A stretch of DNA of 58,939 nucleotides from an uncultured Clostridia bacterium (GCA_946061515.1 CAMGRL010000010.1:1-58939), one strand, 5' to 3'. Shown: positions 7,634-16,034, counted from the stretch's first letter. Notes: generated by a model not told the origin, from the sequence alone. Numbers and translations are program-made.

Positions 7634-8740
7634 ATGGCCAAGAAAATCACCCGCATTGTTCTGACCGGCGGACCTGCCGCCGGCAAAACCACCCTGATCA
7701 GCCGCATCTTGAAGGAGTTCAAGCAGGAGGATGGCTGGCGGGTCATCACCATCCCCGAGACCGCCACGGAGCTGATCTCCGGCTTCGGCCTGGGCCCCTT
7801 TCCGGGCTGCATGTCCATGCTGGAGTTTCAGTATTTTGTGATTGGCGACCAGCTCCACAAGGAGAAGCTGGCCCTGCGCGGCGCGGAGACCGTGCCGGAG
7901 GAGAACATTCTGATCATTTATGACCGGGCGGTGCTGGATGACAAGGCCTACATTACCGACGAGGAATTTACCCAGGTTTTGTCCAGCTTCGGCGTCACGG
8001 AGGAGGAGCTGCTCTCCGGCTATGACGCGGTGCTGCACCTTGTCACCTGCGCCAAGGGCGCGGAGTTTGCCTACAACTACGGCAACGCCGCCCGCTACGA
8101 GAGTGTGGAGGAGGCCAGGGAGATGGACGACCGCACCCTCCGCGCCTGGAGCGCCCACCCCTCTCTGCACATTATCGACAACTCCGTCGCCTTTGAGGAT
8201 AAGATCAACCGGGCCATTGGCGAGATTTACCGTATTCTGGGCCAGCCCGCGCCGGACGTGGAAAAGCGGAAGTATCTGATCCGTATGCCGGATGTGGAGA
8301 AGCTGAAGACAGATTATGACGCCGTCGCCGCGGACATGATGCAGACCTACCTTGTCCAGACCAAGCCGGGGGTGGAACGGCGCATCCGCCAGCAAAAGAG
8401 CTGCAAGGACTACCTCTATTTTTACACCGAGAAGCGCCTCAGCGAGGATGGAAAGCGCTGGGTCATCGAGCGGCCCATCTCCGAAAAGGATTACGTCTCC
8501 TATCTGATGGAGTGCGACATGAGCCTGCACCCCGTGCGCAAGACCAAGTACCGCTTCAACTTTGAGGGCAAGCGCTTTGAGATCGACGTTTACCCCTTCT
8601 CTGCCGACCGGGCCGTGATGTTCGTCTACGGCGACGGCTCGGAAAACGCCAAGCTCCCGCCGGAGATCGAGACGATCAAAGACGTCACCGGCGACGCCGA
8701 TTACAAAAACCGGCAGCTTGCAAAGGCACAAATTCTCTGA
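7634..8740 (+). CDS. P-loop kinase-like ATPase fused to a CYTH domain
   Basis: 368 residues from ATG at 7634 (GGGAG eight bases upstream). The N-terminal half is a NadR/AAA_28-type P-loop NTPase: Walker A GGPAAGKTT at residues 12-20, IPETATELISG, and FQYFVIGDQLHKEKLA followed by IIYDRAVLDDKAYI. The C-terminal half (about 210-368) reads as a CYTH/triphosphate-tunnel domain: EKRKYLI at 210-216 where ExExK is expected, GVERRIRQQ, ERPISEKDYVSYL, VRKTKYRF, FEIDVYPF and a closing DVTGDADYKNRQLA. CYTH proteins bind triphosphate-containing substrates with a metal ion. The fusion recalls plant TTM1/TTM2 but with a different kinase. Substrate is unknown. Confidence 0.85.
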   Translation: MAKKITRIVLTGGPAAGKTTLISRILKEFKQEDGWRVITIPETATELISGFGLGPFPGCMSMLEFQYFVIGDQLHKEKLALRGAETVPEENILIIYDRAVLDDKAYITDEEFTQVLSSFGVTEEELLSGYDAVLHLVTCAKGAEFAYNYGNAARYESVEEAREMDDRTLRAWSAHPSLHIIDNSVAFEDKINRAIGEIYRILGQPAPDVEKRKYLIRMPDVEKLKTDYDAVAADMMQTYLVQTKPGVERRIRQQKSCKDYLYFYTEKRLSEDGKRWVIERPISEKDYVSYLMECDMSLHPVRKTKYRFNFEGKRFEIDVYPFSADRAVMFVYGDGSENAKLPPEIETIKDVTGDADYKNRQLAKAQIL

Positions 8741-8747
8741 CAAAAAC

Positions 8748-9003
8748 GGGCGACCGCAAGGGTCGCCCCTACGGGACAGCATAAAAACGCTCAGGAATTA
8801 ACCTGAGCGTTTCAGACTGTAGACAAAGCTATCGGCAGTGTATAGAGTTGCATGGGGAGAGCGCAGAGAGGGGACGGGAGTCCCCTTTCTGCGTTCAATC
8901 TATGCTTATTCAGGAGTATTTCCAAATACTCCTGAATAAGTTTTCAAGGCGTCGAACTTTGTCGACGCCTTGAAACGCTCAGGTCAATTCCTGAGCGTTT
9001 TTT
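8748..9003. other. Stack of six hairpins between convergent genes
   Basis: Successive perfect or near-perfect hairpins: 8748-8768 (GGGCGACC arms), 8785-8812 (AAACGCTCAGG arms), 8862-8893 (CGCAGA..GGGGAC arms), 8905-8940 (17-bp stem, 2-base loop), 8942-8975 (TTTCAAGGCGTCGA arms) and 8974-9003 (AACGCTCAGG arms again, then T6). The second and last hairpins share the same stem and bracket the others. They separate the plus-strand gene ending at 8740 from the minus-strand gene ending at 9016. Confidence 0.8.
8974..9003 (+). terminator. Terminator with T6 tail
   Basis: AACGCTCAGG and CCTGAGCGTT pair around TCAATT, with six T at the 3' side. On the minus strand the same stem is preceded by AAAAAA and could also act for the glycosyltransferase operon. 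Confidence 0.82.
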
Positions 9004-9015
9004 CATTGCTTCAAT

Positions 9016-9972
9016 TCACTTTTCCTGTTTCCAGGTACGTTCGCTGATAATGTACCGGGGGCGCTGCTTGGTCTCCATGTAGATTTTCCCCACATACTCG
9101 CCGATGATGCCAAGGCAAATGAGCTGCACGCCGCTGACAAAGCAGACAATACAGGTGGTGCTGGCCCAGCCGGCCACAGCCTTGCCCATCAAAGCGGTGA
9201 CAATGGCCCAGATGACGCCAATGAAGCTGGCGAAGGCCACCAGCACGCCGAAGCCAGTGATCATATGCAGGGGCTTGACGGAAAGGCTGGTGATGCCGTC
9301 CACGGCAAGGGCCAGCATTTTTTTCAGGGGGTAATGGCTCTTCCCGGCGATGCGCTCGGCCCGGGAATAGCCCACGCAGGTGCTCTTAAAGCCCACCAGC
9401 GGGATCATGCCCCGGAGAAACAGATTCACTTCCTTAAAGTTGGCAAACTCCTGCAAGACCCGGGAGCTGACCAGGCGGTAGTCCGCATGGTTGTAGACCA
9501 CCTCCGCCCCCATGGCGGAGAGAAATTTGTAAAAGCTCTGGGCCGTGAAGCGTTTGAAGAAGGTGTCGGTATCCCGGCTCTCCCGGACGCCGTAGACCAC
9601 CTCACAGCCGTTCAGATATTCGTCCACCATCTTGTCCATGGCGTTGATATCGTCCTGACCATCGCAGTCGATGGAGATGGTGATGTCGCAGCGGTCCTTG
9701 GCCTCCATCAGCCCCGCCAGCACCGCGTTCTGGTGGCCCCGGTTCCGGCTCTGGCTGATACCGAGAACATGCTCATCCTCCCGGGCAAGGCCGGAGATGA
9801 TCTCCCAGGTCTTGTCCTTGCTGCCGTCGTTGACGAAGAGGACGCGGCTTTCGTCGCTGATCTTCCCGGCGGCGGCCAGGTCCCTGATTTTCTGAAGAAA
9901 CATGGGCGCAGTGATGGGCAGTACCTCCTGCTCGTTGTAGCAGGGCACCACGATATAAAGCACAGCAGGCAT
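9016..9972 (-). CDS. Family 2 glycosyltransferase, polyprenyl-phosphate type, membrane anchored
   Basis: 318 residues. The N-terminal GT-A domain has the start LYIVVPCYNEQEVLP, the nucleotide-binding FVNDGSKDKTWEII, and the DxD-like catalytic area SIDCDGQDDINAMD. Two C-terminal membrane helices follow (FGVLVAFASFIGVIWAIV and TTCIVCFVSGVQLICLGIIGEYVG), with the family ending IGKIYMETKQRPRY. This is the DPM1-like/GtrB/YkcC layout, which transfers a sugar from UDP-sugar to undecaprenyl phosphate on the inner face of the membrane. GGGAGG precedes the ATG at 9972. It is the last gene of a four-gene operon behind a HAD phosphatase. Confidence 0.9.
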   Translation of the reverse strand: MPAVLYIVVPCYNEQEVLPITAPMFLQKIRDLAAAGKISDESRVLFVNDGSKDKTWEIISGLAREDEHVLGISQSRNRGHQNAVLAGLMEAKDRCDITISIDCDGQDDINAMDKMVDEYLNGCEVVYGVRESRDTDTFFKRFTAQSFYKFLSAMGAEVVYNHADYRLVSSRVLQEFANFKEVNLFLRGMIPLVGFKSTCVGYSRAERIAGKSHYPLKKMLALAVDGITSLSVKPLHMITGFGVLVAFASFIGVIWAIVTALMGKAVAGWASTTCIVCFVSGVQLICLGIIGEYVGKIYMETKQRPRYIISERTWKQEK

Positions 9973-9992
9973 TTTCTGACCTCCCTTCCGGC

Positions 9993-10643
9993 TCAGCGAA
10001 GAAATTTGTCCAGCTCTTCCACGGTTTTGAAGTAATAGCGGGAGTTTTGGCGCATAAAGCGCTCGATCTCTTCAATGTCGTTTGCCCAGCCCACCGCGGC
10101 AAAGTCCACGCCGCAGCGCACCGCCATGTCATAGCCTGGCTTTAAATCGTCGATCATCAGCAGCTCTTCCGGCTTAAGGCCGTAAATGCGCATGATCTCC
10201 TCCAGAGCGAAGGGGTTTGGCTTGCGCTGCTCCATGGGCAGATCCCAGCCGAACACCAGATCCGGCTGGGGCAGATCGTTTGCCGCGTAGTCCCGGCGGA
10301 TGTTCTTCTCCAGGGAATGGGAGGCCACGCAGATCAGCCCGCCCTCTGCCTTCTGGCGGAGCATGATCTCCCGGATGCCCCCATAGGCCGCGGGGATGTG
10401 CTCCTCCACATATTCCTGCCAGAAGCGGACCTCAATGTCCAGGTCTGCGTCGGTCATGTCGTAATCCTCCCGGCACATGGGGATGAAGCCCGGCTCAAAA
10501 TTGCGCAGGAAGTACTTCTCCAGACTGCAGCTCATGCCCGGGCGGTACTGTGCCAGGTATTTTAAAAAGCTGGGGTGATGTATGGTCGCGGTGCTGTTGA
10601 CCACGGTGTCGTCGTGGTCAAAGACAAGGCATTTATATCTCAT
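9993..10643 (-). CDS. HAD-superfamily hydrolase
   Basis: 216 residues from ATG at 10643 with GAGAGG five bases upstream. Motif I is FDHDDTVVNS (DxDDT/V pattern), and motif IV is MIDDLKPGYDMA, with a helical cap between, as in the phosphoglycolate phosphatase-like subfamily. Substrate cannot be read; likely a small phosphorylated metabolite. It lies 22 bases after the G3E-DUF1980 gene and 20 before the glycosyltransferase on the same strand, so the four are probably one transcript. Confidence 0.88.
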   Translation of the reverse strand: MRYKCLVFDHDDTVVNSTATIHHPSFLKYLAQYRPGMSCSLEKYFLRNFEPGFIPMCREDYDMTDADLDIEVRFWQEYVEEHIPAAYGGIREIMLRQKAEGGLICVASHSLEKNIRRDYAANDLPQPDLVFGWDLPMEQRKPNPFALEEIMRIYGLKPEELLMIDDLKPGYDMAVRCGVDFAAVGWANDIEEIERFMRQNSRYYFKTVEELDKFLR

Positions 10644-10665
10644 TCTGGCCTCTCGTTTTGTTTTT

Positions 10666-11619
10666 TTAATAGAAGGTCGCGACGGCCTGCTCGGGCGCCT
10701 GGCAGAGGACGGAATCCACATAGGTCAGCACGGGGCCTTTCTTGCCGTAGGCCCGGTTGAACTTGAAGTTGATTTTGGCCGTCAGGATCATCCAGGAGTC
10801 GTCCTGCACGGTGTCAGCCCCCTCCCACTGGCACACAAGGCCGGCAAACTGGATGTCCTCCACACAGCAGGTCATCACATGGCGGCCCACGATAAAGGTC
10901 TTTTCCGGCAGTTTTTTCCGCACCAGGGCCCGGCACTTGAAGCGCACGGTCTTGCCCTCGTACTTCTTGGGCTCTTCGGACATGTCCCTGTACCACTCGG
11001 CATAGTCGTCGTCCCCGATCTCCACAATGGGGGCGTTCAGGTCAAAGGGCAGGGGGTCCTGAATGTCGTCATACTCCACCTTGCCGCCCACATATTCATA
11101 GGCGATATCGCTGCGGCGGGAGACGGCCCTGACGATTTTGTGGTAGCCCATCTTGTCCATGGTGCCGTTGAAGCGGTTGAACACCACCAGCTCGCAGCTT
11201 TTCAGCTTGTCGTACACCAGCTGGCGCATATTGCTGTTGTAGCTGAGGAAGGTGGTGGAATCGGCAAACAGAAACTCCTGATACACCATCCATCCCTCGG
11301 GCATGGCGCTGTAGAGCAGGTCCAGCATCCACATGCCGTTATACTCGATGACCACCCGCTCGGCCTTAGTCTCCCTGAGCCAGCAGCTGAGATTTTCGCT
11401 GGTGAGCTGGCTCTGCTCCTCCACAATGCGGATAAACACGCTCTTGTCCGCAAACTGGTCGGGGGCGTATTCCTCCTCCCCCTCCTCACACACTAAAAGC
11501 AGGGTGCGCTCGCCGTTGCAGAAGCGGCGGTCCTCCAGGGTCTCCTGGATGAACTTGGTTTTGCCCGCTTCAAGAAAACCTGTGAACAGGTATACGAGGA
11601 CGTCTTTTGTTTTACTCAA
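10666..11619 (-). CDS. G3E (CobW-like) GTPase fused to a C-terminal DUF1980-like domain
   Basis: 317 residues. The N-terminal half is a COG0523-type GTPase with Walker A GFLEAGKT (14-21) and an IEYNGMWMLDLL block replacing the usual IEPSG; the CxCC metal motif typical of the family is absent. The C-terminal 110 residues (GDDDYAEWYRDMSEEPKKYEG, then TFIVGRHVMTCCVEDIQFAGL) resemble the C-terminal domain of the YcgQ/TIGR03943 family, including the vicinal CC. In Bacillus, YcgQ and COG0523 proteins both belong to zinc-responsive sets. The TTG start at 11619 overlaps the upstream stop codon by eight bases. A paired YcgR-type permease is not in this window. Confidence 0.8.
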   Translation of the reverse strand: MSKTKDVLVYLFTGFLEAGKTKFIQETLEDRRFCNGERTLLLVCEEGEEEYAPDQFADKSVFIRIVEEQSQLTSENLSCWLRETKAERVVIEYNGMWMLDLLYSAMPEGWMVYQEFLFADSTTFLSYNSNMRQLVYDKLKSCELVVFNRFNGTMDKMGYHKIVRAVSRRSDIAYEYVGGKVEYDDIQDPLPFDLNAPIVEIGDDDYAEWYRDMSEEPKKYEGKTVRFKCRALVRKKLPEKTFIVGRHVMTCCVEDIQFAGLVCQWEGADTVQDDSWMILTAKINFKFNRAYGKKGPVLTYVDSVLCQAPEQAVATFY

Positions 11620-12781
11620 CCTTAAACAGCTCCTTCAGCGCCTGTTCGTTCAGCTTGGACCCGATGACGCAGAAGCGCCCGGTCACGGCCGCGCCGCCGC
11701 GGCGGATATCGGTCTCGCCGGGGACATAGTCAAAGTAGATCCACTCCCCGTCGCTGGCGTCCACAATGCCCTTGGCGCGGAGCACGATGCCGTATTTGGC
11801 CTCATCCTGCAGAGCGTCCAGAATGGCACGGAGCTCCGTCTCGCTGAACTTGCGGGGCGTCTCGATACCCCAGCTGACAAACACCTCGTCGGCGTGGTGA
11901 TGGTGATGATGCTCGTGGTCGTGGTCATCGTGATCGTGGTCATGGCAGCCGCAGGTGCAGTCCTCACCGTGCTCATGGTCGTGATCGTGGTCATGGTGAT
12001 GATGGTGCTCATGCTCATCATGGTCGTCATCGTCATCGTGGTCATGGTCGTGGCAGCCGCAGGTGCAGCCCTCGCCGTGTTCATGGTCGTGGTCATGATC
12101 GTGGTGGTGATGATGGTGCTCATGCTCGTCATGGTCATCATCGTCATCGTGGTGATGATGCTCATGCTCCATGTGCTCCAGCTCCTCGTGCAGGGCATTG
12201 TGGTCCATGGCCTCACGGATCTGTTCCCCGCTGAGCTTGGCCCAGGGCGTGGTGATCAGGCCGGCATGGTCGTTCAGGCCCTTCAGCAGCTCCACAGCGG
12301 CGGTGGTTTTGGCCTCGCCCGCCGTGTCGGTGCGGCTGAGAACGATCAGGTCGGCGTTTTCCACCTGGTCGTTGAAAAACTCGCCGAAGTTGCGCATATA
12401 CATGCGGCACTTGCCCGCGTCCACCACAGTGACCTTGGCGCCGACATGGGCGCCCTCCACCTTTTCCACGGCCTTGGCCACGTCGGACAGCTTGCCCACG
12501 CCGGAAGGCTCGATGATGATGCGGTCGGGGGCAAAGTCCTCCATCACCTTTTTCAGCGCCTTGGTAAAGTCGCCCACCAGGGTGCAGCAGATGCAGCCGG
12601 AGTTCATCTCGGTGATCTCCACGCCGGCGTCCTTCAGAAAGCCTCCGTCAATGGCGATCTCGCCGAACTCGTTTTCGATCAGAACCAGCTTCTCGCCTTT
12701 ATAGCCCTCAGCGATGAGCTTGCGGATCAGGGTCGTCTTGCCCGCGCCGAGAAATCCTGAGAAAATGTCTATTTTTGTCAT
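11612..12781 (-). CDS. G3E (CobW/COG0523) GTPase with long His/Asp-rich metal-binding insert
   Basis: 389 residues from ATG at 12781 (GGAGG eight bases upstream). GTPase parts: Walker A GFLGAGKTT (9-17), metal motif GCICC (62-66), EPSGVG (91-96) and SRTD (149-152) in the NKxD place. Between about 202 and 305 lies an insert dominated by His and Asp, built of two 36-residue units each ending CTCGCHDHDHD, then a CobW C-terminal domain. COG0523 proteins act as metal chaperones or insertases, often for zinc, cobalt or nickel; the insert should store or sense such a metal. First gene of the four-gene operon. Confidence 0.92.
   Translation of the reverse strand: MTKIDIFSGFLGAGKTTLIRKLIAEGYKGEKLVLIENEFGEIAIDGGFLKDAGVEITEMNSGCICCTLVGDFTKALKKVMEDFAPDRIIIEPSGVGKLSDVAKAVEKVEGAHVGAKVTVVDAGKCRMYMRNFGEFFNDQVENADLIVLSRTDTAGEAKTTAAVELLKGLNDHAGLITTPWAKLSGEQIREAMDHNALHEELEHMEHEHHHHDDDDDHDEHEHHHHHHDHDHDHEHGEGCTCGCHDHDHDDDDDHDEHEHHHHHDHDHDHEHGEDCTCGCHDHDHDDHDHEHHHHHHADEVFVSWGIETPRKFSETELRAILDALQDEAKYGIVLRAKGIVDASDGEWIYFDYVPGETDIRRGGAAVTGRFCVIGSKLNEQALKELFKVE
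11893..12178. repeat. 108-bp tandem repeat coding the His/Asp-rich insert
   Basis: The sequence TGGCAGCCGC recurs at 11943 and 12051, exactly 108 bases (36 codons) apart, inside a long run of GTGATG/GTCATG triplets. Such DNA is prone to length change by slippage, so the insert length probably varies among strains. Confidence 0.85.
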
Positions 12782-12820
12782 GGCTAATCCCTCCATGGTT
12801 TATTTTTTCTCTAAAATAGT

Positions 12821-12849
12821 ATTATACCACAATTTTGTACCTGTCACAA
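12821..12849 (-). promoter_or_regulatory. Promoter of the G3E GTPase operon
   Basis: TTGTGA (12844-12849), 17-base spacer, TATAAT (12821-12826) on the minus strand. The spacer contains the dyad ACAA-AA-TTGT, a possible operator; it does not match a Zur or Fur box that I would call with confidence. Confidence 0.7.
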
Positions 12850-12899
12850 GGGAAAAAGACTTTTCACCCGTAAACAATCTGTGAATCCTCCCCCACCGG

Positions 12900-12928
12900 T
12901 TGACAAAGGAATTTTTTCTCCCTAAAAT
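12900..12928 (+). promoter_or_regulatory. Promoter of the sigma factor operon
   Basis: TTGACA (12900-12905), 17-base spacer, TAAAAT (12923-12928). A dyad TATTTCC-CCG-GGAAATA lies just downstream around 12946-12960, between promoter and gene, and could be an operator or an mRNA hairpin. Confidence 0.78.
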
Positions 12929-12988
12929 TTTCGGTAAGTGAAATATTTCCCCGGGAAATACGACTTATGAGGTGAAGGAGGTTGGGAC

Positions 12989-13546
12989 ATGACAGACGCC
13001 TCAATTATTGCGCTGTATCTGAAGCGCTCGGAGCAGGCCATAGCGGAGAGTCAGAACGCCTACGGCCGCTACTGCTACCGCGTGGCGGAGGGAATTTTGA
13101 ACGACGCCTCCGATTCGGAGGAGAGTGTAAACGACACCTGGCTTGCCGCCTGGGACAGCATACCGCCCACGCTCCCCCAGAGTCTCCGGGCCTATCTGGG
13201 CACACTCACCCGGCGCATTTCCATTGACCGCCTGCGGAAAAGGCGGGCAGAAAAACGGGGCGGAGAGGGGGCACTTCTGGCCATCGACGAGCTGGCCGAA
13301 TGTATCCCCTCCTCCTGGAGTGTGGAAAAGGCCGTAGAGGACCGGGAATTGATCCGCGCCTTCAACCGCTTTCTGGCCGGTCTGCCGGAGGCGGACCGAA
13401 ACTTATTCGTGGCCCGGTACTGGTATGGCCTGCCGGTGGCGGAGATCGCCCGGAAATTCAGCTGCAGGCAGAACACGGTGCTGACCAAACTGCGCCGTAC
13501 CCGCCTCCGTCTTTCCGCCTATCTTGAACAGGAGGGACTACAGTGA
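12989..13546 (+). CDS. RNA polymerase sigma factor, ECF-like
   Basis: 185 residues: a sigma region 2 (YGRYCYRVAEGILNDASDSEESVNDTWLAAW, then LTRRISIDRLRKRR) and a region 4 helix-turn-helix (LPEADRNLFVARYWYGLPVAEIARKF, TKLRRTRLRLSAYL). Region 3 is absent, as in extracytoplasmic-function sigma factors. AGGAGG precedes the ATG at 12989. It overlaps the next gene (GTGA), which encodes a membrane protein likely to restrain it. Target promoters are unknown. Confidence 0.9.
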   Translation: MTDASIIALYLKRSEQAIAESQNAYGRYCYRVAEGILNDASDSEESVNDTWLAAWDSIPPTLPQSLRAYLGTLTRRISIDRLRKRRAEKRGGEGALLAIDELAECIPSSWSVEKAVEDRELIRAFNRFLAGLPEADRNLFVARYWYGLPVAEIARKFSCRQNTVLTKLRRTRLRLSAYLEQEGLQ

Positions 13547-14523
13547 ACAAAGATCAATTTTTTGACGTCTTCGGCCAGATCGACCCGGCCTACGTTTTCG
13601 CCGTGGATGAGATTCTGGCCGGGGTTGGGACAAAGCCCGCCGCCTTTTCCCGCCGCAAGCTGATCCGTGCGGCGCTGATCGCGGCGGTGATCCTGGGACT
13701 GCTCACCGTCACCGCCTACGCCGCCGGGCTTTTCGGGCTGCAGGAGCGGCTGATCCGGGACCCGGCCCCCACCGGGCAGAGCGCCGGGCTCGCCGACGAC
13801 ACGGAAAAGACCCTGGACCAGCTTCAATCGGTCCACCACCGGGATCACCTCTCTCTCAGCGGCGTCAACGGCTCCCCCGAGTACCGGGCCGCCGCCGAAT
13901 GGCTTGCCTATAAAGGCAGCCATGCCGACCAGATGGCCGCGGAGCAGCTGGAGCAAGGCCAGGCTTACTACGAATGGCGGGACCTGGAGCGCAGCTTTGC
14001 CCCCGACGAGGAGACAAAGGAGATCTGCCGTCTCTACCAGGTCTGGGACGAAGCCATGTGGGACAAGCTTCAGGAGATCGCGGAAAAATACGGTCTGGCG
14101 CTGCACACCAGCCGCACTGCCTTCCCCGGCATTTCCCGGGACTACGGCATCTATGAGGACGGCTCCTTCTCCGCCGCCATTGAAGCCACAGCCCGGATCG
14201 GCTTTTCCTACACCATTTATCTGGATCGTCCGGGCACTCTTCCCGCTGACGATCTGGCCGCCACCGGCACGGAAGAATATGAGGAATGGGAATACGTAAA
14301 CGTCTGGGGCGATGAACTCAGCATGGCCCGGCGCGCGGACGATGATTGGGCCCTTGTGTTTTACACCGGGGAATCCGCCACCATTACGCTGAAAATCTGG
14401 TACGGCGGCGGGGCGGATCACGCCCTGCTGGAAAGCTACGCGGACAGGATCCATTTTGAAGCCATAGCCTCCCTTTCTGACCCGGAGGAGATCCTGACCA
14501 TGCTGAGAGGAGACAAAACATGA
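13543..14523 (+). CDS. Probable membrane anti-sigma factor
   Basis: 326 residues from a GTG overlapping the sigma factor stop. About 42 cytoplasmic residues (DQFFDVFGQIDPAYVFAVDEIL) precede one membrane helix (LIRAALIAAVILGLLTVTAYAAG, about 41-63); the remaining 260 residues lie outside. No classical zinc-binding anti-sigma motif (HxxxCxxC) is present. The role is inferred from position, translational overlap and topology. The extracellular part has no domain I recognise. Confidence 0.72.
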   Translation: MNKDQFFDVFGQIDPAYVFAVDEILAGVGTKPAAFSRRKLIRAALIAAVILGLLTVTAYAAGLFGLQERLIRDPAPTGQSAGLADDTEKTLDQLQSVHHRDHLSLSGVNGSPEYRAAAEWLAYKGSHADQMAAEQLEQGQAYYEWRDLERSFAPDEETKEICRLYQVWDEAMWDKLQEIAEKYGLALHTSRTAFPGISRDYGIYEDGSFSAAIEATARIGFSYTIYLDRPGTLPADDLAATGTEEYEEWEYVNVWGDELSMARRADDDWALVFYTGESATITLKIWYGGGADHALLESYADRIHFEAIASLSDPEEILTMLRGDKT

Positions 14524-16004
14524 AACGCTTTTTATCTATTTTACTGATCCTGATTCTGAGTCTGAGCTTCTGCGCCTGCGGAAGCACGACGCCGGAGACG
14601 CTTCCCGCCGGGCAGAGCGCGGAAGCGCCTCCCGACAGCGTCAGCGCCGGAGAAGAGCCGGTCAATGCCGAATTTTCCACAAACGACGGCCTGATTCAGG
14701 TACGCATCCACACCCAGGAGGCCGTCTCTGTGCCGGAGACCATGCCCGTTCTCCGCATAACGCCCAAAACCATCACCATAGAGGCCCTGCAGCAGCTCGC
14801 CCGGGCGGTTTTCGGCGACGCGCAGCTGTACGAATACAGCGAGGAGATGAGCCGGGAGGAGCTTCTTGAATGTATCGCCGCCATGGAAAAAGGGGTTACG
14901 GATGAGGCGATCAAAGCAAGTCACGGTGAGAACATCAGCGACGCGGATTTGGAGAGCATACGCCAGGCCCGGCTGGAGATGCTGGAGTATTACCGCAACG
15001 CCTACGCCAATGCCTCAGACGCTCCCTCCCCTACCCCCTGTCAGTGGAAATTCTGGCCCATGGAGCACTACGCGCTCCATGACTACGCCGGCACCGACCC
15101 CTCCTACACCGATGACATCCCCTACGGCGTTCAGGCGGACCTTCGGGCCACCGCCACGGTGGACGGCATCCCCTACGAATTCTGGGCCAGCAATTATGAG
15201 CGGGAGGGCTTTTGCAACCACAGCGTCAGCATCTTTCTCCATGCGCCCCAGGGGATGGCCGACCCCAACAGCGAGCAGTACAAAAGCTGGGTTGAAGGCC
15301 TGGGCCTCTGCGCTCAGGAGGCGGCCACCGGGCAGGAGCTGGACGCGGCCCTGACCAAAGCCGCCCAGCTGCTCCGTGATATGGGCCTGGGCGACTGGCA
15401 GCTCCGGGCGGAGAGCTGCATTGGCTACAACTACAACAACAGCTGGCAGATCGCTGTGGAGGGGCAGCCCATCTACGCCGGTTACCCGGTTGTCAGGCAG
15501 GACGCCATCAAGGACGTGCGAGACTCCCCCTTTTACTGTCAGGATGATTATTACGAGAGCGTACGCCTGGTTTTCACCAACGACGGCAAACTGCTGGAAA
15601 TGAAATATCAGGGTGCCGCCGAGGTGGTAGAGGTTGTGGAAGAGGCCGCCTCGCTGACCGGCGCTGTGGAGCTGCGGCAGCTTGCGTCTGACACCATGCA
15701 CGGCTGGAAATACAGCGATCTGTTTGTTTACACGGCGGACCGGACAATGAACTATTTTGGCGACCTGAAGGTGGAGATCGGCCAATGCGGCGCAGATATC
15801 AACGCCATCACCGTGGGCTTTGCCCGGAAGGAAACCGAGGGCACGGACTATCTCTTGATCCCTGTCATCAGCTTCCGGGGCGAGCTGCTGGTGACGGGCA
15901 CCATTGAGGGCTTCAGTGAATCCTCCATGGACCTGATGATGTTCGACAACAGCGGCGAACACGCCCTGCTGATGATCGACCTCACCACCGGCAGCATAAT
16001 CTAA
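14520..16004 (+). CDS. Lipoprotein of the sigma factor operon, unrecognised
   Basis: 494 residues with a lipoprotein signal peptide (MKRFLSILLILILSLSFCAC, lipidated Cys20) and a Pro/Glu/Ser-rich linker. The body is mixed alpha/beta (for example LQQLARAVFGDAQLYEYSEEM, YCQDDYYESVRLVFTNDGKLLEMKY) with no named family that I recognise. Its start overlaps the preceding gene in ATGA, making a three-gene unit in which it may be the surface effector or signal receptor. The terminator at 16035-16060 follows. Confidence 0.8.
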   Translation: MKRFLSILLILILSLSFCACGSTTPETLPAGQSAEAPPDSVSAGEEPVNAEFSTNDGLIQVRIHTQEAVSVPETMPVLRITPKTITIEALQQLARAVFGDAQLYEYSEEMSREELLECIAAMEKGVTDEAIKASHGENISDADLESIRQARLEMLEYYRNAYANASDAPSPTPCQWKFWPMEHYALHDYAGTDPSYTDDIPYGVQADLRATATVDGIPYEFWASNYEREGFCNHSVSIFLHAPQGMADPNSEQYKSWVEGLGLCAQEAATGQELDAALTKAAQLLRDMGLGDWQLRAESCIGYNYNNSWQIAVEGQPIYAGYPVVRQDAIKDVRDSPFYCQDDYYESVRLVFTNDGKLLEMKYQGAAEVVEVVEEAASLTGAVELRQLASDTMHGWKYSDLFVYTADRTMNYFGDLKVEIGQCGADINAITVGFARKETEGTDYLLIPVISFRGELLVTGTIEGFSESSMDLMMFDNSGEHALLMIDLTTGSII

Positions 16005-16034
16005 GCCTTTCTCAGTCAAAAAAATATAAAAGTT

